Virus record (IMG/VR): IMGVR_UViG_3300045009_000924
Span: 39,249-103,248 of that record
Direction: 5' to 3' (one strand)
Source: a virus
DNA length: 64,000 nucleotides
Shown: piece by piece, positions 53,554-61,867 of the stretch
How positions within the stretch are numbered: position 1 is the stretch's first letter
Layout of the letters: each line of letters begins with the position of its first letter
The notes under the pieces: model-generated
What the model was told of the DNA's origin: nothing
Databases searched by the model: none
Seen by the model: only the letters and a program-made list of their open reading frames with translations
Program-made: the position numbers and the translations under genes

Positions 53554-54192
53554 ATGAATAATGTTTTAACTGGTTGGTTCACCTCTTTGTTTTTTTTGAC
53601 AATCGGGGTCGGCATTCCATCAGGAAAAGCACATGAGCCTCCCCAAACACCAAATGAAGACAAAATAGCAGAAACAAAAATAAATACTAATATTATTAAT
53701 TTATCTATCATTAACTCATCATCAATTGACAGAATCAACACAACTGCAATGACACAGCCGGCCAAGTCAGTGATTGAATTTAAATGGGGGGATGTGTCTT
53801 GGCTTCCAATTCTTGCGGCGGAAGCTGGTTGGCCAGAGGAGGCGTGGCCGGAATTGGGACGGATAATTCTTAGGGAGTCTGGCGGCTGCCCCAATCGTCG
53901 TGGCGGTGATGCCGTTGATAAAAACTGCAACATTACCCACGTAACCGAATGGAACCATAGGTCGGATACAGGGCTTCTTCAAATTAATGGTGTCAACTAC
54001 AACCCCAAACGCAACAAGTGGGCAATTGCCTGTCGCCAGCTCAATATCTGCACCCAGGAATCCCTGCTTGACCCGTTGACCAACCTCAAAGTTGGATATT
54101 TGTTGTATCGGGCTGCTGGATGGGGCCCCTGGGACCCCTGCACCTGGGGAAAGGCGTGGGAGCACAGGTGTTCCCCCAAAAATAAACCGTAG
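53554..54192 (+). CDS. Secreted lysozyme/transglycosylase-like protein, 212 aa
   Basis: Start has GGAG 8 bases upstream. The N-terminus looks like a signal peptide (LTGWFTSLFFLTIGVGIP, possible cleavage near residue 26). The catalytic region has IILRESGGCP (probable acid Glu) and DTGLLQIN, the pattern of SLT/lysozyme-fold enzymes, then LDPLTNLKVGYLLYR. Several Cys could form disulfides outside the cell. A role in lysis or cell-wall penetration is likely. It is driven by a consensus promoter. Confidence 0.75.
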   Translation: MNNVLTGWFTSLFFLTIGVGIPSGKAHEPPQTPNEDKIAETKINTNIINLSIINSSSIDRINTTAMTQPAKSVIEFKWGDVSWLPILAAEAGWPEEAWPELGRIILRESGGCPNRRGGDAVDKNCNITHVTEWNHRSDTGLLQINGVNYNPKRNKWAIACRQLNICTQESLLDPLTNLKVGYLLYRAAGWGPWDPCTWGKAWEHRCSPKNKP

Positions 54193-54218
54193 GCATAAGA
54201 GCCTGGTAGGGTTTTTTT

Positions 54219-54692
54219 GTGAAAAATTCAGCCTTTGATTTAAAGTCAAAAAAGTTTGATTTTGAAAAAGACTTGGCCTATGGAAAAATTGGCGAAGACC
54301 TAATATCTAGCTTTCTTGAATCACTTTCTGAAAGTGATTTTGAGGTAAAAAGCGACAGGTATCGCAATGGGAAGATGGTTGTTGAGACAAATCAAAACCC
54401 CAAAGGAATGCTGGACCCGTCTGGCAATAGGGTCTGGGTTCCAAGTGGAATTAACGTCACCACCGCCAAATGGTGGGTCTATATCTATTCTCCAGAGGGG
54501 GCGTTTATTGTTGTTTCGATTGCTCGTCTCAAAAGATATCTGCGTCTACATCCGGACCAATTTAATGAAAAGACAAAATTCAACTTGGGTGGCAGCGACA
54601 ATCCAGCAAGGGGCTTTTTATTGATGCCATTTGAGGTCATGGATATGCTTTTCAGCGAGAAATATGATGGTTTTAACAGGGCAGCATTATGA
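54219..54692 (+). CDS. PD-(D/E)XK nuclease-like protein, 157 aa
   Basis: GTG 54219 follows GGTAGGG. FEVKSDRYRNGKMVVET resembles the E-V-K-x-D/G-N-x-x-x-E core of small phage resolvase-like nucleases, followed by GINVTTAKWWVYI and a LKRYL helix. Probably a DNA endonuclease, but key acidic residues need an alignment. Overlaps thioredoxin by ATGA. Confidence 0.6.
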   Translation: MKNSAFDLKSKKFDFEKDLAYGKIGEDLISSFLESLSESDFEVKSDRYRNGKMVVETNQNPKGMLDPSGNRVWVPSGINVTTAKWWVYIYSPEGAFIVVSIARLKRYLRLHPDQFNEKTKFNLGGSDNPARGFLLMPFEVMDMLFSEKYDGFNRAAL

Positions 54693-55024
54693 CAATTGAA
54701 CTTACCGAAGAGACATTTGACGAATTCTTAAAATCATCGCAACTTCCAGTTTTTGTTGATTTTTGGGCACCTTGGTGTGGTCCATGCAGGCTGGTTAGTC
54801 CAACCATTGAGTACCTGTCCCAACAAGAAGACAGATTGGTCAATTTTGCCAAAGTCGATGTTCAGGAATTTCCAGAAATGTCGCGCAAATATGATTTTGT
54901 CACGATTCCCACTTTCATTCTTTTTAAAAACGGAGAGTTGGTTACAAAAATAAAGCCAAACGGATTTTCTGCTGCATCGATTGTGGAAAGCATACGCACC
55001 GCATTGGCTGAACGGGGGCTGTAA
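54689..55024 (+). CDS. trxA: Thioredoxin
   Basis: 111 residues with active site WAPWCGPC, the cis-Pro loop TIPTF and the full Trx fold length. A dithiol reductant; here it most likely re-reduces the C-terminal dithiol of the phage class II RNR. Confidence 0.95.
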   Translation: MTIELTEETFDEFLKSSQLPVFVDFWAPWCGPCRLVSPTIEYLSQQEDRLVNFAKVDVQEFPEMSRKYDFVTIPTFILFKNGELVTKIKPNGFSAASIVESIRTALAERGL

Positions 55025-55038
55025 CCCGCAGGTTTGTG

Positions 55039-55111
55039 GGGCCGGTAGCTCAGTGGTGAGAGCGACACTCTTATAAGGTGTGGGTCGTGGGTTCAATTCC
55101 CACTCGGCCCA
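55039..55111 (+). tRNA. tRNA-Ile(UAU)
   Basis: Acceptor GGGCCGG/TCGGCCC, D stem GCTC/GAGC, anticodon stem ACACT/GGTGT with loop CTTATAA (anticodon UAU), T arm GTGGG-TTCAATT-CCCAC. CCA not encoded. Reads AUA directly, unlike the usual bacterial lysidine-modified CAU tRNA. Confidence 0.9.
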
Positions 55112-55123
55112 CAAAAACATGTG

Positions 55124-55195
55124 GGGCCGGTAGCTCAGTGGTAGAGTGGCACTTTTACATGGTGCTGGTCGGGGGTTCAATTCCCTCTCGGCTCA
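55124..55195 (+). tRNA. tRNA-Val(UAC)
   Basis: Same acceptor start and D arm as the preceding tRNA; anticodon stem GCACT/GGTGC, loop TTTACAT (anticodon UAC); T arm GGGGG-TTCAATT-CCCTC. Two G-U pairs in the acceptor. Reads GUA. Confidence 0.88.
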
Positions 55196-55262
55196 CTCCA
55201 CAGCAAATGGACTAATGTTTCTAATTTAGTGCGAGGCTACATCAAAGCAAAGGAGACCCAAA

Positions 55263-55643
55263 ATGTCGGTTGAAACAAAAGAAATTGAACATTTCGTCAA
55301 ATCTGGTTCTATGAGCGATGCCGTGATACATTTTATTCTTGTGTTCAACAAATCTTCAAAGAACGCCACTTTTGATTTGCTTTACCAAGCGAATCACCAG
55401 AAATACAAAAGCAGGAAAAATTTGAGAGATTGCTTACGCAGATTATTGAAGAACGGTCTCATTAGCGCAGATTTAAATGGTAACTATTTCTTGACTTCCA
55501 TGGGTGTTGAAACTATACAAAAACTTGCTCTTGAAAGAAAACGGAAACACGCTTTAGCATACGATAAACAAGCTTACAAATGCAAAGACCCGAACCTACC
55601 TGGGGCCACCTATGATACCCACTTTGAGAATCAATACTTTTGA
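55263..55643 (+). CDS. Winged-helix-like hypothetical protein, 126 aa
   Basis: Strong AAAGGAG site 7 bases before ATG. Residues about 55-95 (LRDCLRRLLKNGLISADLNGNYFLTSMGVETI) look like a winged helix recognition helix plus wing. It lies between tRNA genes. Possible regulator. Confidence 0.65.
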   Translation: MSVETKEIEHFVKSGSMSDAVIHFILVFNKSSKNATFDLLYQANHQKYKSRKNLRDCLRRLLKNGLISADLNGNYFLTSMGVETIQKLALERKRKHALAYDKQAYKCKDPNLPGATYDTHFENQYF

Positions 55644-55659
55644 TTGTCAAAGCGTTTTC

Positions 55660-55732
55660 GGGCCGTTAGCTCAGTGGTTAGAGCGGAGCACTCATAATGC
55701 TTTGGCCGTAGGTTCAATTCCTACACGGCCCA
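55660..55732 (+). tRNA. tRNA-Met(CAU), or tRNA-Ile2(CAU)
   Basis: Acceptor GGGCCGT/ACGGCCC, anticodon stem GAGCA/TGCTT with loop CTCATAA, T arm GTAGG-TTCAATT-CCTAC. The paired 1-72 bases exclude initiator tRNA. Elongator Met and lysidine-type Ile2 cannot be told apart by eye. Confidence 0.9.
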
Positions 55733-55736
55733 CAAA

Positions 55737-56084
55737 ATGATTATGAACCATCATAATGTTTATGATTTTTCCGAATGGAACACGTTTGTTTTGGTAATTA
55801 TTGTCTCATGTATCACGATGGGATTTTATGTAAAATACATTGAGCGTAAAGAGAATGATAAAGTAGGTTTAAGTAAGGACGCGACAATGACTAGAAAAGC
55901 ACGACCGTGGCACATATTTCGAAGAATGAATTATGTTGAGGAATCGATAGCCAAGGAAAGACTCTCAACATGTAGACAGTGTTCAAGATTCATAAAAGCG
56001 TCGCAACAATGTGTTGAATGTGGTTGTTTTATGCATATAAAAACAAAATTGAAAGGTGCCGAGTGTCCACTCGGCTATTGGTAG
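55737..56084 (+). CDS. Cys-rich zinc-ribbon phage protein, possibly membrane-anchored
   Basis: The C-terminal half holds TCRQCSRF, CVECGCFMHIKTKL and AECPLGYW, a paired CxxC ribbon common in phages. In homologues I recall, the protein begins near RPW, which matches ATG 55887 with AAGGA upstream (65 residues). The longer frame from 55737 adds a hydrophobic helix (FVLVIIVSCITMGFYV), but its start directly follows the tRNA and has no ribosome site. Confidence 0.65.
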   Translation: MIMNHHNVYDFSEWNTFVLVIIVSCITMGFYVKYIERKENDKVGLSKDATMTRKARPWHIFRRMNYVEESIAKERLSTCRQCSRFIKASQQCVECGCFMHIKTKLKGAECPLGYW

Positions 56085-56092
56085 CATTTCAT

Positions 56093-56305
56093 ATGTCTCC
56101 GGCAGGGCTGCCACCACTATTTGTTTGCAAGGTTTGCGGATTGCCGATTGACCAAAACAGCGTCGGGGTTGAGAGAAAAGCCGTGGTCTGGTTGAAGTCG
56201 AAAGGTACATCTGTTTCTAGAGTTGTAGAAGAACTACATGATTATAAGCACACTTTTTGCAGCGACAAAATGAATATTGATTTCATACAAGACGCGCTTT
56301 TTTAA
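56093..56305 (+). CDS. Small CxxC phage protein, 70 aa
   Basis: ATG 56093 gives MSPAGLPPLFVCKVCGLPI; CKVC and a later Cys could bind metal. Starts 8 bases after the previous stop and is followed by a terminator. Confidence 0.65.
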   Translation: MSPAGLPPLFVCKVCGLPIDQNSVGVERKAVVWLKSKGTSVSRVVEELHDYKHTFCSDKMNIDFIQDALF

Positions 56306-56319
56306 CTCGAAAATGCACT

Positions 56320-56341
56320 AACCCCCGTATTGGGTTTTTTG
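56320..56341 (+). terminator. Rho-independent terminator
   Basis: AACCC/GGGTT stem with a 7-base loop, then TTTTT, 14 bases after the stop at 56305. Confidence 0.6.
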
Positions 56342-56379
56342 TGGCAAAATTGATAGTGAGCATAGTGGCGTAGATTTTT

Positions 56380-56502
56380 ATGGCAAAAAAGAAAAAAGAA
56401 GACAAAGAACCAGAACAATTTAGGCGTTCCGTAGTCTTTGTTAATGAAATAAAAGTCGTGAAACGGCCCCCAAAAATAGGCAATTATAAATGCTGTCGTT
56501 AA
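56380..56502 (+). CDS. Small basic ORF, 40 aa
   Basis: MAKKKKEDKEPEQFRRS start, ending YKCCR. No clear ribosome site. It converges on the gene at 56506. Coding is plausible from its charged composition but unproven. Confidence 0.35.
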   Translation: MAKKKKEDKEPEQFRRSVVFVNEIKVVKRPPKIGNYKCCR

Positions 56503-56505
56503 TTT

Positions 56506-56772
56506 TTACTTCTTTGTAAAAATATTTCGCCAATTTGACGGGGAATGATTTTCTTCCACGGCTTTCTTGTGCTCTTCGTTTTCATAAAGTCTTATAATGT
56601 GGATGCACATATCGTCGCCGGCATCCCAGGCCACATCATCTTCCTTGCTGGTGGGTAGACCGTCATGTGTGTAACACACCGGTGGACCACACCAACCGCG
56701 TTCAATCCCAATTTTCATCCATTCATCAAATGACAGCTTCAGCAAGTCATCATCAGAATGGATTTTCTTCAT
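56506..56772 (-). CDS. Conserved small phage protein, 88 aa
   Basis: ATG 56772 (MKKIHSDDD) overlaps the preceding - strand gene by 20 bases. The core FDEWMKIGIERGWCGPPVCYTHDG recurs, as I recall, in actinobacterial phages and hosts. Function unknown. Confidence 0.7.
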   Translation of the reverse strand: MKKIHSDDDLLKLSFDEWMKIGIERGWCGPPVCYTHDGLPTSKEDDVAWDAGDDMCIHIIRLYENEEHKKAVEENHSPSNWRNIFTKK

Positions 56773-56968
56773 TCGTGAGTGCCAGTTGCACAAGATTCGT
56801 GACTTTTGAATTTTTGGGTGAGGTTGTATTTTTAACCGATTTTTTTGACTTGATGCTGATGGCTGCTTTCTTGTTTTTTGCCTTCTTGTTTTTTGCTGGG
56901 GCCTTCTTCTTTACTGGGGCCTTCTTCTTTTGGGGGGCTTTTGGGGCCGGTTTCTTTTTCGTTGCCAT
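56753..56968 (-). CDS. Lys/Ala/Pro-rich histone-like protein, 71 aa
   Basis: ATG 56968 starts MATKKKPAPKAPQ and gives a Lys-Pro-Ala rich tail resembling eukaryotic H1 or AlgP-type tails. Probably nonspecific DNA binding. The longer frame from 57178 runs through the G-tract and is rejected. Confidence 0.6.
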   Translation of the reverse strand: MATKKKPAPKAPQKKKAPVKKKAPAKNKKAKNKKAAISIKSKKSVKNTTSPKNSKVTNLVQLALTNEENPF

Positions 56969-57094
56969 TGTGTTTTTTTTCCTTAGTTTGTGCCTGTTGT
57001 TGCAATTCGCCACAGGAAACTTTCCTGGCGGCAATAAAAGACTATAGCCGGAAATCACCCCGCAATACAACCTCCTTCGGGTTTCCCGGAATTT

Positions 57095-57137
57095 GGTGGG
57101 GGTGGGGGGTGGGGGGTGGGGGTGGGGGGGGGGGGGG
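57095..57137 (+). repeat. G-rich tract, potential G-quadruplex
   Basis: 43 bases of only G with five isolated T, including a final run of about 14 G, in the gap between the divergent genes at 56968 and 57254. It could fold as a quadruplex. Homopolymer length in the assembly is uncertain. Confidence 0.8.
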
Positions 57138-57156
57138 CAAAATATTTTACTCAAAG

Positions 57157-57228
57157 TAGGTTGTTTTTCTGTTGACAATACAACTATGGTGTATTCAGCC
57201 CCACTGGGGGGTTCTCATCAACAACCTA
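57157..57228 (+). promoter_or_regulatory. Inverted repeat flanking a -35-like TTGACA and a leader hairpin
   Basis: TAGGTTGTT (57157-57165) is inverted at AACAACCTA (57220-57228). Between them are TTGACA (57172-57177), with no good -10 at 16-18 bp, and a CCCC-ACT-GGGG stem at 57199. Probable control region of the gene at 57254. Confidence 0.4.
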
Positions 57229-57253
57229 AAAGAAATTGGAGAAACTACACAAC

Positions 57254-58180
57254 ATGAAAAAGAAAACACCACAAGACGCAGACCTGAAAAAGATTCTTCG
57301 GTCCAGCAAGCAATTGTCTCGACTTGACGACTCCTCAATCAATGCAATTTCTACCGCAATTCTCGACTCTGAAATCATTGTTCCCAAGCCAGCGGACGAA
57401 ATTGATTCAGCTGAATTGACAGGAGGTGTTGTCGAGCTGTCTAAGTTTGACATTGTTCTTTTGGCGTTGGTTTCTAACCCCAAGCAGTGGTTCCTCGTTC
57501 TTTCTGGAGATAAGCGACGACAGAATATGTCGGGCATTTATCAGTTTGGTGGATGTTTTGAGATGATTCGCAAAAACGAAAATGGGAAAATCAATCACTA
57601 CGCTCGCTACAACGGCAAACCAATGAACGAGGCAGGAAAGCGCCGCATGGAATCACTGCGCAAGAAAGTTGAGAAGCTCGGTGACGCAGCCAAGAAAAAC
57701 GGTGTCATAAAAATTCATGACGCCACCCCGAAATTCAAAAAGAACAAACTGGCCACTCCAAAACAAGCAATAACACATTACTCAAAGAAAACCCGCAAGA
57801 TTTCGGCGAAAAAGAAAACCTCCAAAATCTCTCTCGAACATGCCAAAACGTACCCCCTGAATGAAGAGGAGAGGGCGTTTCTTCACTTCCTTAGCCTGAC
57901 ACCGCGAATAGAATATCTGGTTTCTTCCGCAAGCAAAAAGCAAAATGCATGGTTCACGTTCCGCTGGAAATGGCAAAACCGCTATGGATTTGACATGAGC
58001 CAAATTGTGATTCGCCAAGAGAAGCAAGCCGATGGAATGTATTCCACCTACATGACATACACACCAAACGCTGCCAACATGATGAATCCTGGACTCAAGA
58101 ACTTGGTCGATTTCCTTGGGTCAAAGAGACAAAAAAACAAATCACCAATCCATCAAATCACCGAAAATCAAGTCAGCTGA
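57254..58180 (+). CDS. Hypothetical protein, 308 aa
   Basis: ATG 57254 follows GGAG at 12 bases; TTG 57236 is an alternative. N-terminal and C-terminal globular parts (LLALVSNPKQWFLVLSG; FTFRWKWQNRYGF) are joined by a Lys-rich linker (about 160-205). Less AGA-biased than the giants, suggesting good expression. No family recognised. Confidence 0.7.
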   Translation: MKKKTPQDADLKKILRSSKQLSRLDDSSINAISTAILDSEIIVPKPADEIDSAELTGGVVELSKFDIVLLALVSNPKQWFLVLSGDKRRQNMSGIYQFGGCFEMIRKNENGKINHYARYNGKPMNEAGKRRMESLRKKVEKLGDAAKKNGVIKIHDATPKFKKNKLATPKQAITHYSKKTRKISAKKKTSKISLEHAKTYPLNEEERAFLHFLSLTPRIEYLVSSASKKQNAWFTFRWKWQNRYGFDMSQIVIRQEKQADGMYSTYMTYTPNAANMMNPGLKNLVDFLGSKRQKNKSPIHQITENQVS

Positions 58181-58222
58181 ACAACAGGGGGGCGGTGGTT
58201 CCGGACAGGTGTTGCGTCATAC

Positions 58223-58408
58223 ATGGATTCCAGGCGCAACATTCTGTTCGGTTCCGCTGACAAAGTCCCAAAAACTCTAGCAGATTTTAAAATCTGGCTT
58301 CTTTATAGGTATCCAGAGCAGAGATTCTTCCTTGACATATCTCAAGAAACTTACACTATTCTTAGAGATAATCAAATAAAACTCGAAGAGAGGGCAAATG
58401 ACAAGTAG
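58223..58408 (+). CDS. Hypothetical protein, 61 aa
   Basis: Small aromatic-rich protein (FKIWLLYRYPEQRFF). Overlaps the next gene by 11 bases, so translation is probably coupled. Confidence 0.55.
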   Translation: MDSRRNILFGSADKVPKTLADFKIWLLYRYPEQRFFLDISQETYTILRDNQIKLEERANDK

Positions 58409-58652
58409 AGATACCTACGACATTGAACAACACGAAAAAGAAAAAAAGACAACCAACATTCAACCCGCTTTATTAATTAAATTAATGATGGAAGCCGAAC
58501 CATGTCTATTTGCTAATAAATCAAAGCCAGCGATAAAGCCATATGAAATATCGCCAAATATTTTTACTATGTATATGTTTTTCCTCGAAGCAGCTAGAAA
58601 GCACGCCAAAATTCAGATAGATTTTGACAAATCGCTGACGAAACAACCATAA
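58398..58652 (+). CDS. Hypothetical protein, 84 aa
   Basis: GAGAGGG just before ATG 58398. Helical, no known domain. Lies 10 bases before the SNF2 helicase gene. Confidence 0.6.
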   Translation: MTSRDTYDIEQHEKEKKTTNIQPALLIKLMMEAEPCLFANKSKPAIKPYEISPNIFTMYMFFLEAARKHAKIQIDFDKSLTKQP

Positions 58653-58662
58653 AATATTATTT

Positions 58663-60594
58663 ATGAGGCTTTATTTGGACAAAAGCGAAATAGTTTTAGA
58701 TTTTCCATTTAATCAGACTCAGGTTAATGAGATAAAACAAATTCCAGGAGCGAAATGGGACAAACTTTCACGAGTTTGGAGACTTCCACTTACCTCAATG
58801 AACGAAGGTAGGGAATTTGCTATTCGACACGGATTTGAAGTGTCTGTTGATGCAATGAAATTTGACGTGCCGCAAAAAAAAGCAAATAAATCGCGCGTAT
58901 TTCTGCAAGATGGAATGATTTATATGCGCTTTCCATATGAACGGGTTGTAATCAAAGCCGTCAAACAGGTTCCGGCTGTTTCCTGGGACTCAAAAGCCTA
59001 TTCGTGGCGAGCCCCCCAGTCGTCAATTCAGTCAGTGATTGAGTGGGCTGACAGTTTTGGCATAGAAGTTGAGCAAGATGTGCGAATGATTTCTGATTCA
59101 GTAGTAACAAAAATGAATAATTTTATTGAAGCATCTCGCTCTATTAGTGCGGATATTGAGATTCCAACCCTTACTGGAAATTTACTTCCATATCAATGTG
59201 CCGGTGTTGTTTATGCTGCCAAAACCATGCGGACATTTATCGCGGATGAAATGGGGCTTGGAAAAACTATACAGGCCATAGCGACAGTTGAGCACGTAAT
59301 GGACTCATACCCGGCTGTAGTTGTATGTCCTCCAAGTCTGGTGCTCAACTGGGTGATGGAGTGGAATAAATGGCTTCCAAGACTTCGCGTCACCGCTGTA
59401 ACAAATAGAAAAACTTTCCCCGATTTTGGTTCCTATGATGTGGTTGTTGTTGGGTATAGCAATATTTCTCATTGGCAAAAAAATTTGATGGGACACAGGG
59501 CATATATATTTGATGAATCCCATTACTGCAAAACGCCCAACGCTCAAAGAACAAAATCAGCAATCAAAATTGCTCACAGCGCGCCCAAAAACACTATTAT
59601 TTTGTGTCTCACCGGCACCCCAGTAACAAATAGGCCAAACGAATATGCAAGTCAATTAGATATTCTGGGAAGATTAAAAGATTTTGGCGGGCTTTGGGGT
59701 TTCTATCGCCGTTACTGCGCTGCATATCAAGATTCTTTTGGCGTGTGGAATATTAGCGGCCACTCACATTTGGATGAATTAAACGACAGATTGCGCGGCT
59801 CTTGCTATATTAGGAGAACCAAAGACCAAGTTCTTTCCGAATTGCCCCCAGTCATACACAGTAAAGTTGTGGTAGATGGAAATTCTAATGCAATGAAAGA
59901 ATATAAAAAAGCAGAAAAAGACATAATCTTATACATCGCCGAGCGAGCTAGAGAAATAGCCAAAGAACAAGGAAAGCCAATGTGGGGGGCAGCTATTTCG
60001 GCAATGATTCGCGCAGAGGCAAATGAGCATCTTGTTCGCCTTTCCGTATTGAGAAAACTCGCAGCAAAAGCAAAAATGGAAGTAGTGGAGGAATGGATAA
60101 ATGCAAGACTCGAAAATGGCAAAAAAGTTGTTGTCGCTGCTCATCATCGCGATATCGTGGATGAAATCGCTCGCAAATATGGCAATATTCGAATTCAGGG
60201 TGGCATGGCGGTCGAGGAAGTGGAAAAAAATAAGCGCCGTTTTCAAACGGAATCGGTAGAAAGTGCTCCAGTGATTGTTTTGTCTATTCAGGCAGCAAAA
60301 ACCGGACATACGCTAACTGCTGCAGAAGAGTGCTTATTTGTTGAGCTCCCATGGACTCCGGCCGATGTTGACCAGACCTATTCACGTCTGCACAGAATCG
60401 GCCAAAAAGGCTCGGTTACGGCAACCTATCTTTTGACAGTTGACACGATTGACGAAGAAATATACACTCTTATTGAAAAGAAGAGGTCTGTTGTGGATGC
60501 CGCAGTTGACGGTGGTGAATTTGCAGAGGAAAGCGAAACGGTTCAATTAATTATGAATCTAATGAGAAAGAACAAAGATGAACAAGTGCTGTGA
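58663..60594 (+). CDS. SNF2-family helicase with two HARP-like domains (SMARCAL1-like)
   Basis: 643 residues. Two N-terminal HARP-like repeats (AKWDKLSRVWRLPL about 30-45 and VSWDSKAYSWRAP about 108-120) precede the ATPase: Q motif LLPYQCAGV, Walker A DEMGLGKT (about 197), Walker B FDESHY, motif III LTGTPVTNRPNE, and motif VI TYSRLHRIGQKG (about 583). SMARCAL1/HARP proteins reanneal single strands and remodel forks, so a role in phage fork repair alongside SSB is likely. It overlaps the next gene by 17 bases. Confidence 0.9.
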   Translation: MRLYLDKSEIVLDFPFNQTQVNEIKQIPGAKWDKLSRVWRLPLTSMNEGREFAIRHGFEVSVDAMKFDVPQKKANKSRVFLQDGMIYMRFPYERVVIKAVKQVPAVSWDSKAYSWRAPQSSIQSVIEWADSFGIEVEQDVRMISDSVVTKMNNFIEASRSISADIEIPTLTGNLLPYQCAGVVYAAKTMRTFIADEMGLGKTIQAIATVEHVMDSYPAVVVCPPSLVLNWVMEWNKWLPRLRVTAVTNRKTFPDFGSYDVVVVGYSNISHWQKNLMGHRAYIFDESHYCKTPNAQRTKSAIKIAHSAPKNTIILCLTGTPVTNRPNEYASQLDILGRLKDFGGLWGFYRRYCAAYQDSFGVWNISGHSHLDELNDRLRGSCYIRRTKDQVLSELPPVIHSKVVVDGNSNAMKEYKKAEKDIILYIAERAREIAKEQGKPMWGAAISAMIRAEANEHLVRLSVLRKLAAKAKMEVVEEWINARLENGKKVVVAAHHRDIVDEIARKYGNIRIQGGMAVEEVEKNKRRFQTESVESAPVIVLSIQAAKTGHTLTAAEECLFVELPWTPADVDQTYSRLHRIGQKGSVTATYLLTVDTIDEEIYTLIEKKRSVVDAAVDGGEFAEESETVQLIMNLMRKNKDEQVL

Positions 60595-61126
60595 TTGTCA
60601 AAAAGATATAGATATCAACGTTGATGATTTCGGATGGAGTGCAACTAGACGCAGTATTTTGTGTGAAGATTGCAGAATGGGTGACGCGGAATCCCTATCC
60701 ACCATTTATATTGCCAATGAAGATTGTGTCAATACTTATTTAATTGGCACGCACCTCAGGATGGACGAAAAAGGAAATGAGATGGAAGGCTTAAAATTTG
60801 ACATAAATAGAGACTGGATATCGATTGGTGGATACAGGGGACACTATAAAACAATTATTAATGGCTGGGAGGAAATACTTTCCGGATGGTCTACCGGAGA
60901 CTGGGACGACGATGTTGGCACAAGAAAAGCGCCATTCAATAAATGGGCTGCAGATATAATTTGCGCAACCATGCTTCCGCCCCCACATTCACAAATAGCA
61001 GTAGTTGCCGACCCAACCAGCAATGTTTTCTCCACGCGTATTTCTGTATTTTGTGAAAATTCAAACCCCATTAGGGAATGGATGGGTGAAAATCTAATCA
61101 AACAACTAAGTTATTCGCTGTCGTGA
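60578..61126 (+). CDS. Zn-ribbon hypothetical protein, 182 aa
   Basis: N-terminal CCDC and CEDC pairs form a likely zinc ribbon (residues 4-33). The rest (DWISIGGYRGHYKTI, WADIICATMLPPP pattern) is unrecognised. Overlaps the SNF2 gene, so co-translated. Confidence 0.65.
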   Translation: MNKCCDCQKDIDINVDDFGWSATRRSILCEDCRMGDAESLSTIYIANEDCVNTYLIGTHLRMDEKGNEMEGLKFDINRDWISIGGYRGHYKTIINGWEEILSGWSTGDWDDDVGTRKAPFNKWAADIICATMLPPPHSQIAVVADPTSNVFSTRISVFCENSNPIREWMGENLIKQLSYSLS

Positions 61127-61140
61127 ACAAAATTATTCAC

Positions 61141-61216
<76 letters not shown>

Positions 61217-61339
61217 ATTCAACCCATCGGGGATATTTTCAAATAAGAGAAAAAAAATATTCATGCGAAAACGGTAGCAAGTCAAAAAATTTTTTTAGAA
61301 AAACAGCATATACAGAAAGGTTGGATAGATTTAACCCAT

Positions 61340-61825
61340 ATGAGCAATCCTAGATATAGAAAATCGCCACCCCCTTGGAATTCTCCATTCCAAACACCAG
61401 AAGACCGAGAAAAAGCTTTGAAGGAGGCACGGGAGTATCAGGATTTTATTTTTTCGGCTATCCGCAGCAAAATTCCGGACATGAAAACAACAAATCGGCT
61501 CACTAAAACTCAACAAAAGATAATTCGGGCCCTGGTCGCCAAGTGCACGAAATTTTGTCCACACATAGATTCACTCATTATGCCTAAAGTAAATCATTGT
61601 ATCTTTCCCGAAATAGGTACGGTTTCCTGTTATGTGTGTGCGGACGACTTCCTGAAATTAATCGCTCAAGAATCAGATAACAATTGCAATTATTGTGGAC
61701 TGGAGAACGATAATTTTGTTGCATTCAGCGTCCCACTCGGAACCGGTGGTTTGGTATCTTTCAATCTGGGCACAAAATGCTGCGCCGGCAAGCTCACGGG
61801 AGAGAAATACCCCGAAAGCGAATAA
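61340..61825 (+). CDS. Cys-rich hypothetical protein, 161 aa
   Basis: Cys groups CTKFCPH, CYVCADD, CNYCGLE and TKCCAG suggest two zinc sites in residues about 75-150. N-terminus Pro/Glu-rich. Function unknown. Confidence 0.65.
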   Translation: MSNPRYRKSPPPWNSPFQTPEDREKALKEAREYQDFIFSAIRSKIPDMKTTNRLTKTQQKIIRALVAKCTKFCPHIDSLIMPKVNHCIFPEIGTVSCYVCADDFLKLIAQESDNNCNYCGLENDNFVAFSVPLGTGGLVSFNLGTKCCAGKLTGEKYPESE

Positions 61826-61844
61826 AAAAATTTTTTAGAATACT

Positions 61845-61867
61845 GATAAATTTCAGATAAATTTATC
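61845..61867 (+). promoter_or_regulatory. Operator-like palindrome with an extra half site
   Basis: GATAAATTT (61845-61853) is followed by the perfect 12-bp palindrome GATAAATTTATC (61856-61867), about 25 bases before the gene at 61894. Confidence 0.45.

Noticed and set aside
54734-55180. Minus-strand ORF over thioredoxin and two tRNAs
   Set aside because: Antisense to trxA and to the tRNA genes; a by-product of tRNA sequence.
56969-57178. N-terminal extension of the Lys-rich gene through the G tract
   Set aside because: It would code His/Pro runs from the G tract; ATG 56968 gives a coherent protein.
57172-57199. TTGACA at 57172 as a full promoter
   Set aside because: No acceptable -10 hexamer at 15-19 bp; kept only as part of a possible control region.
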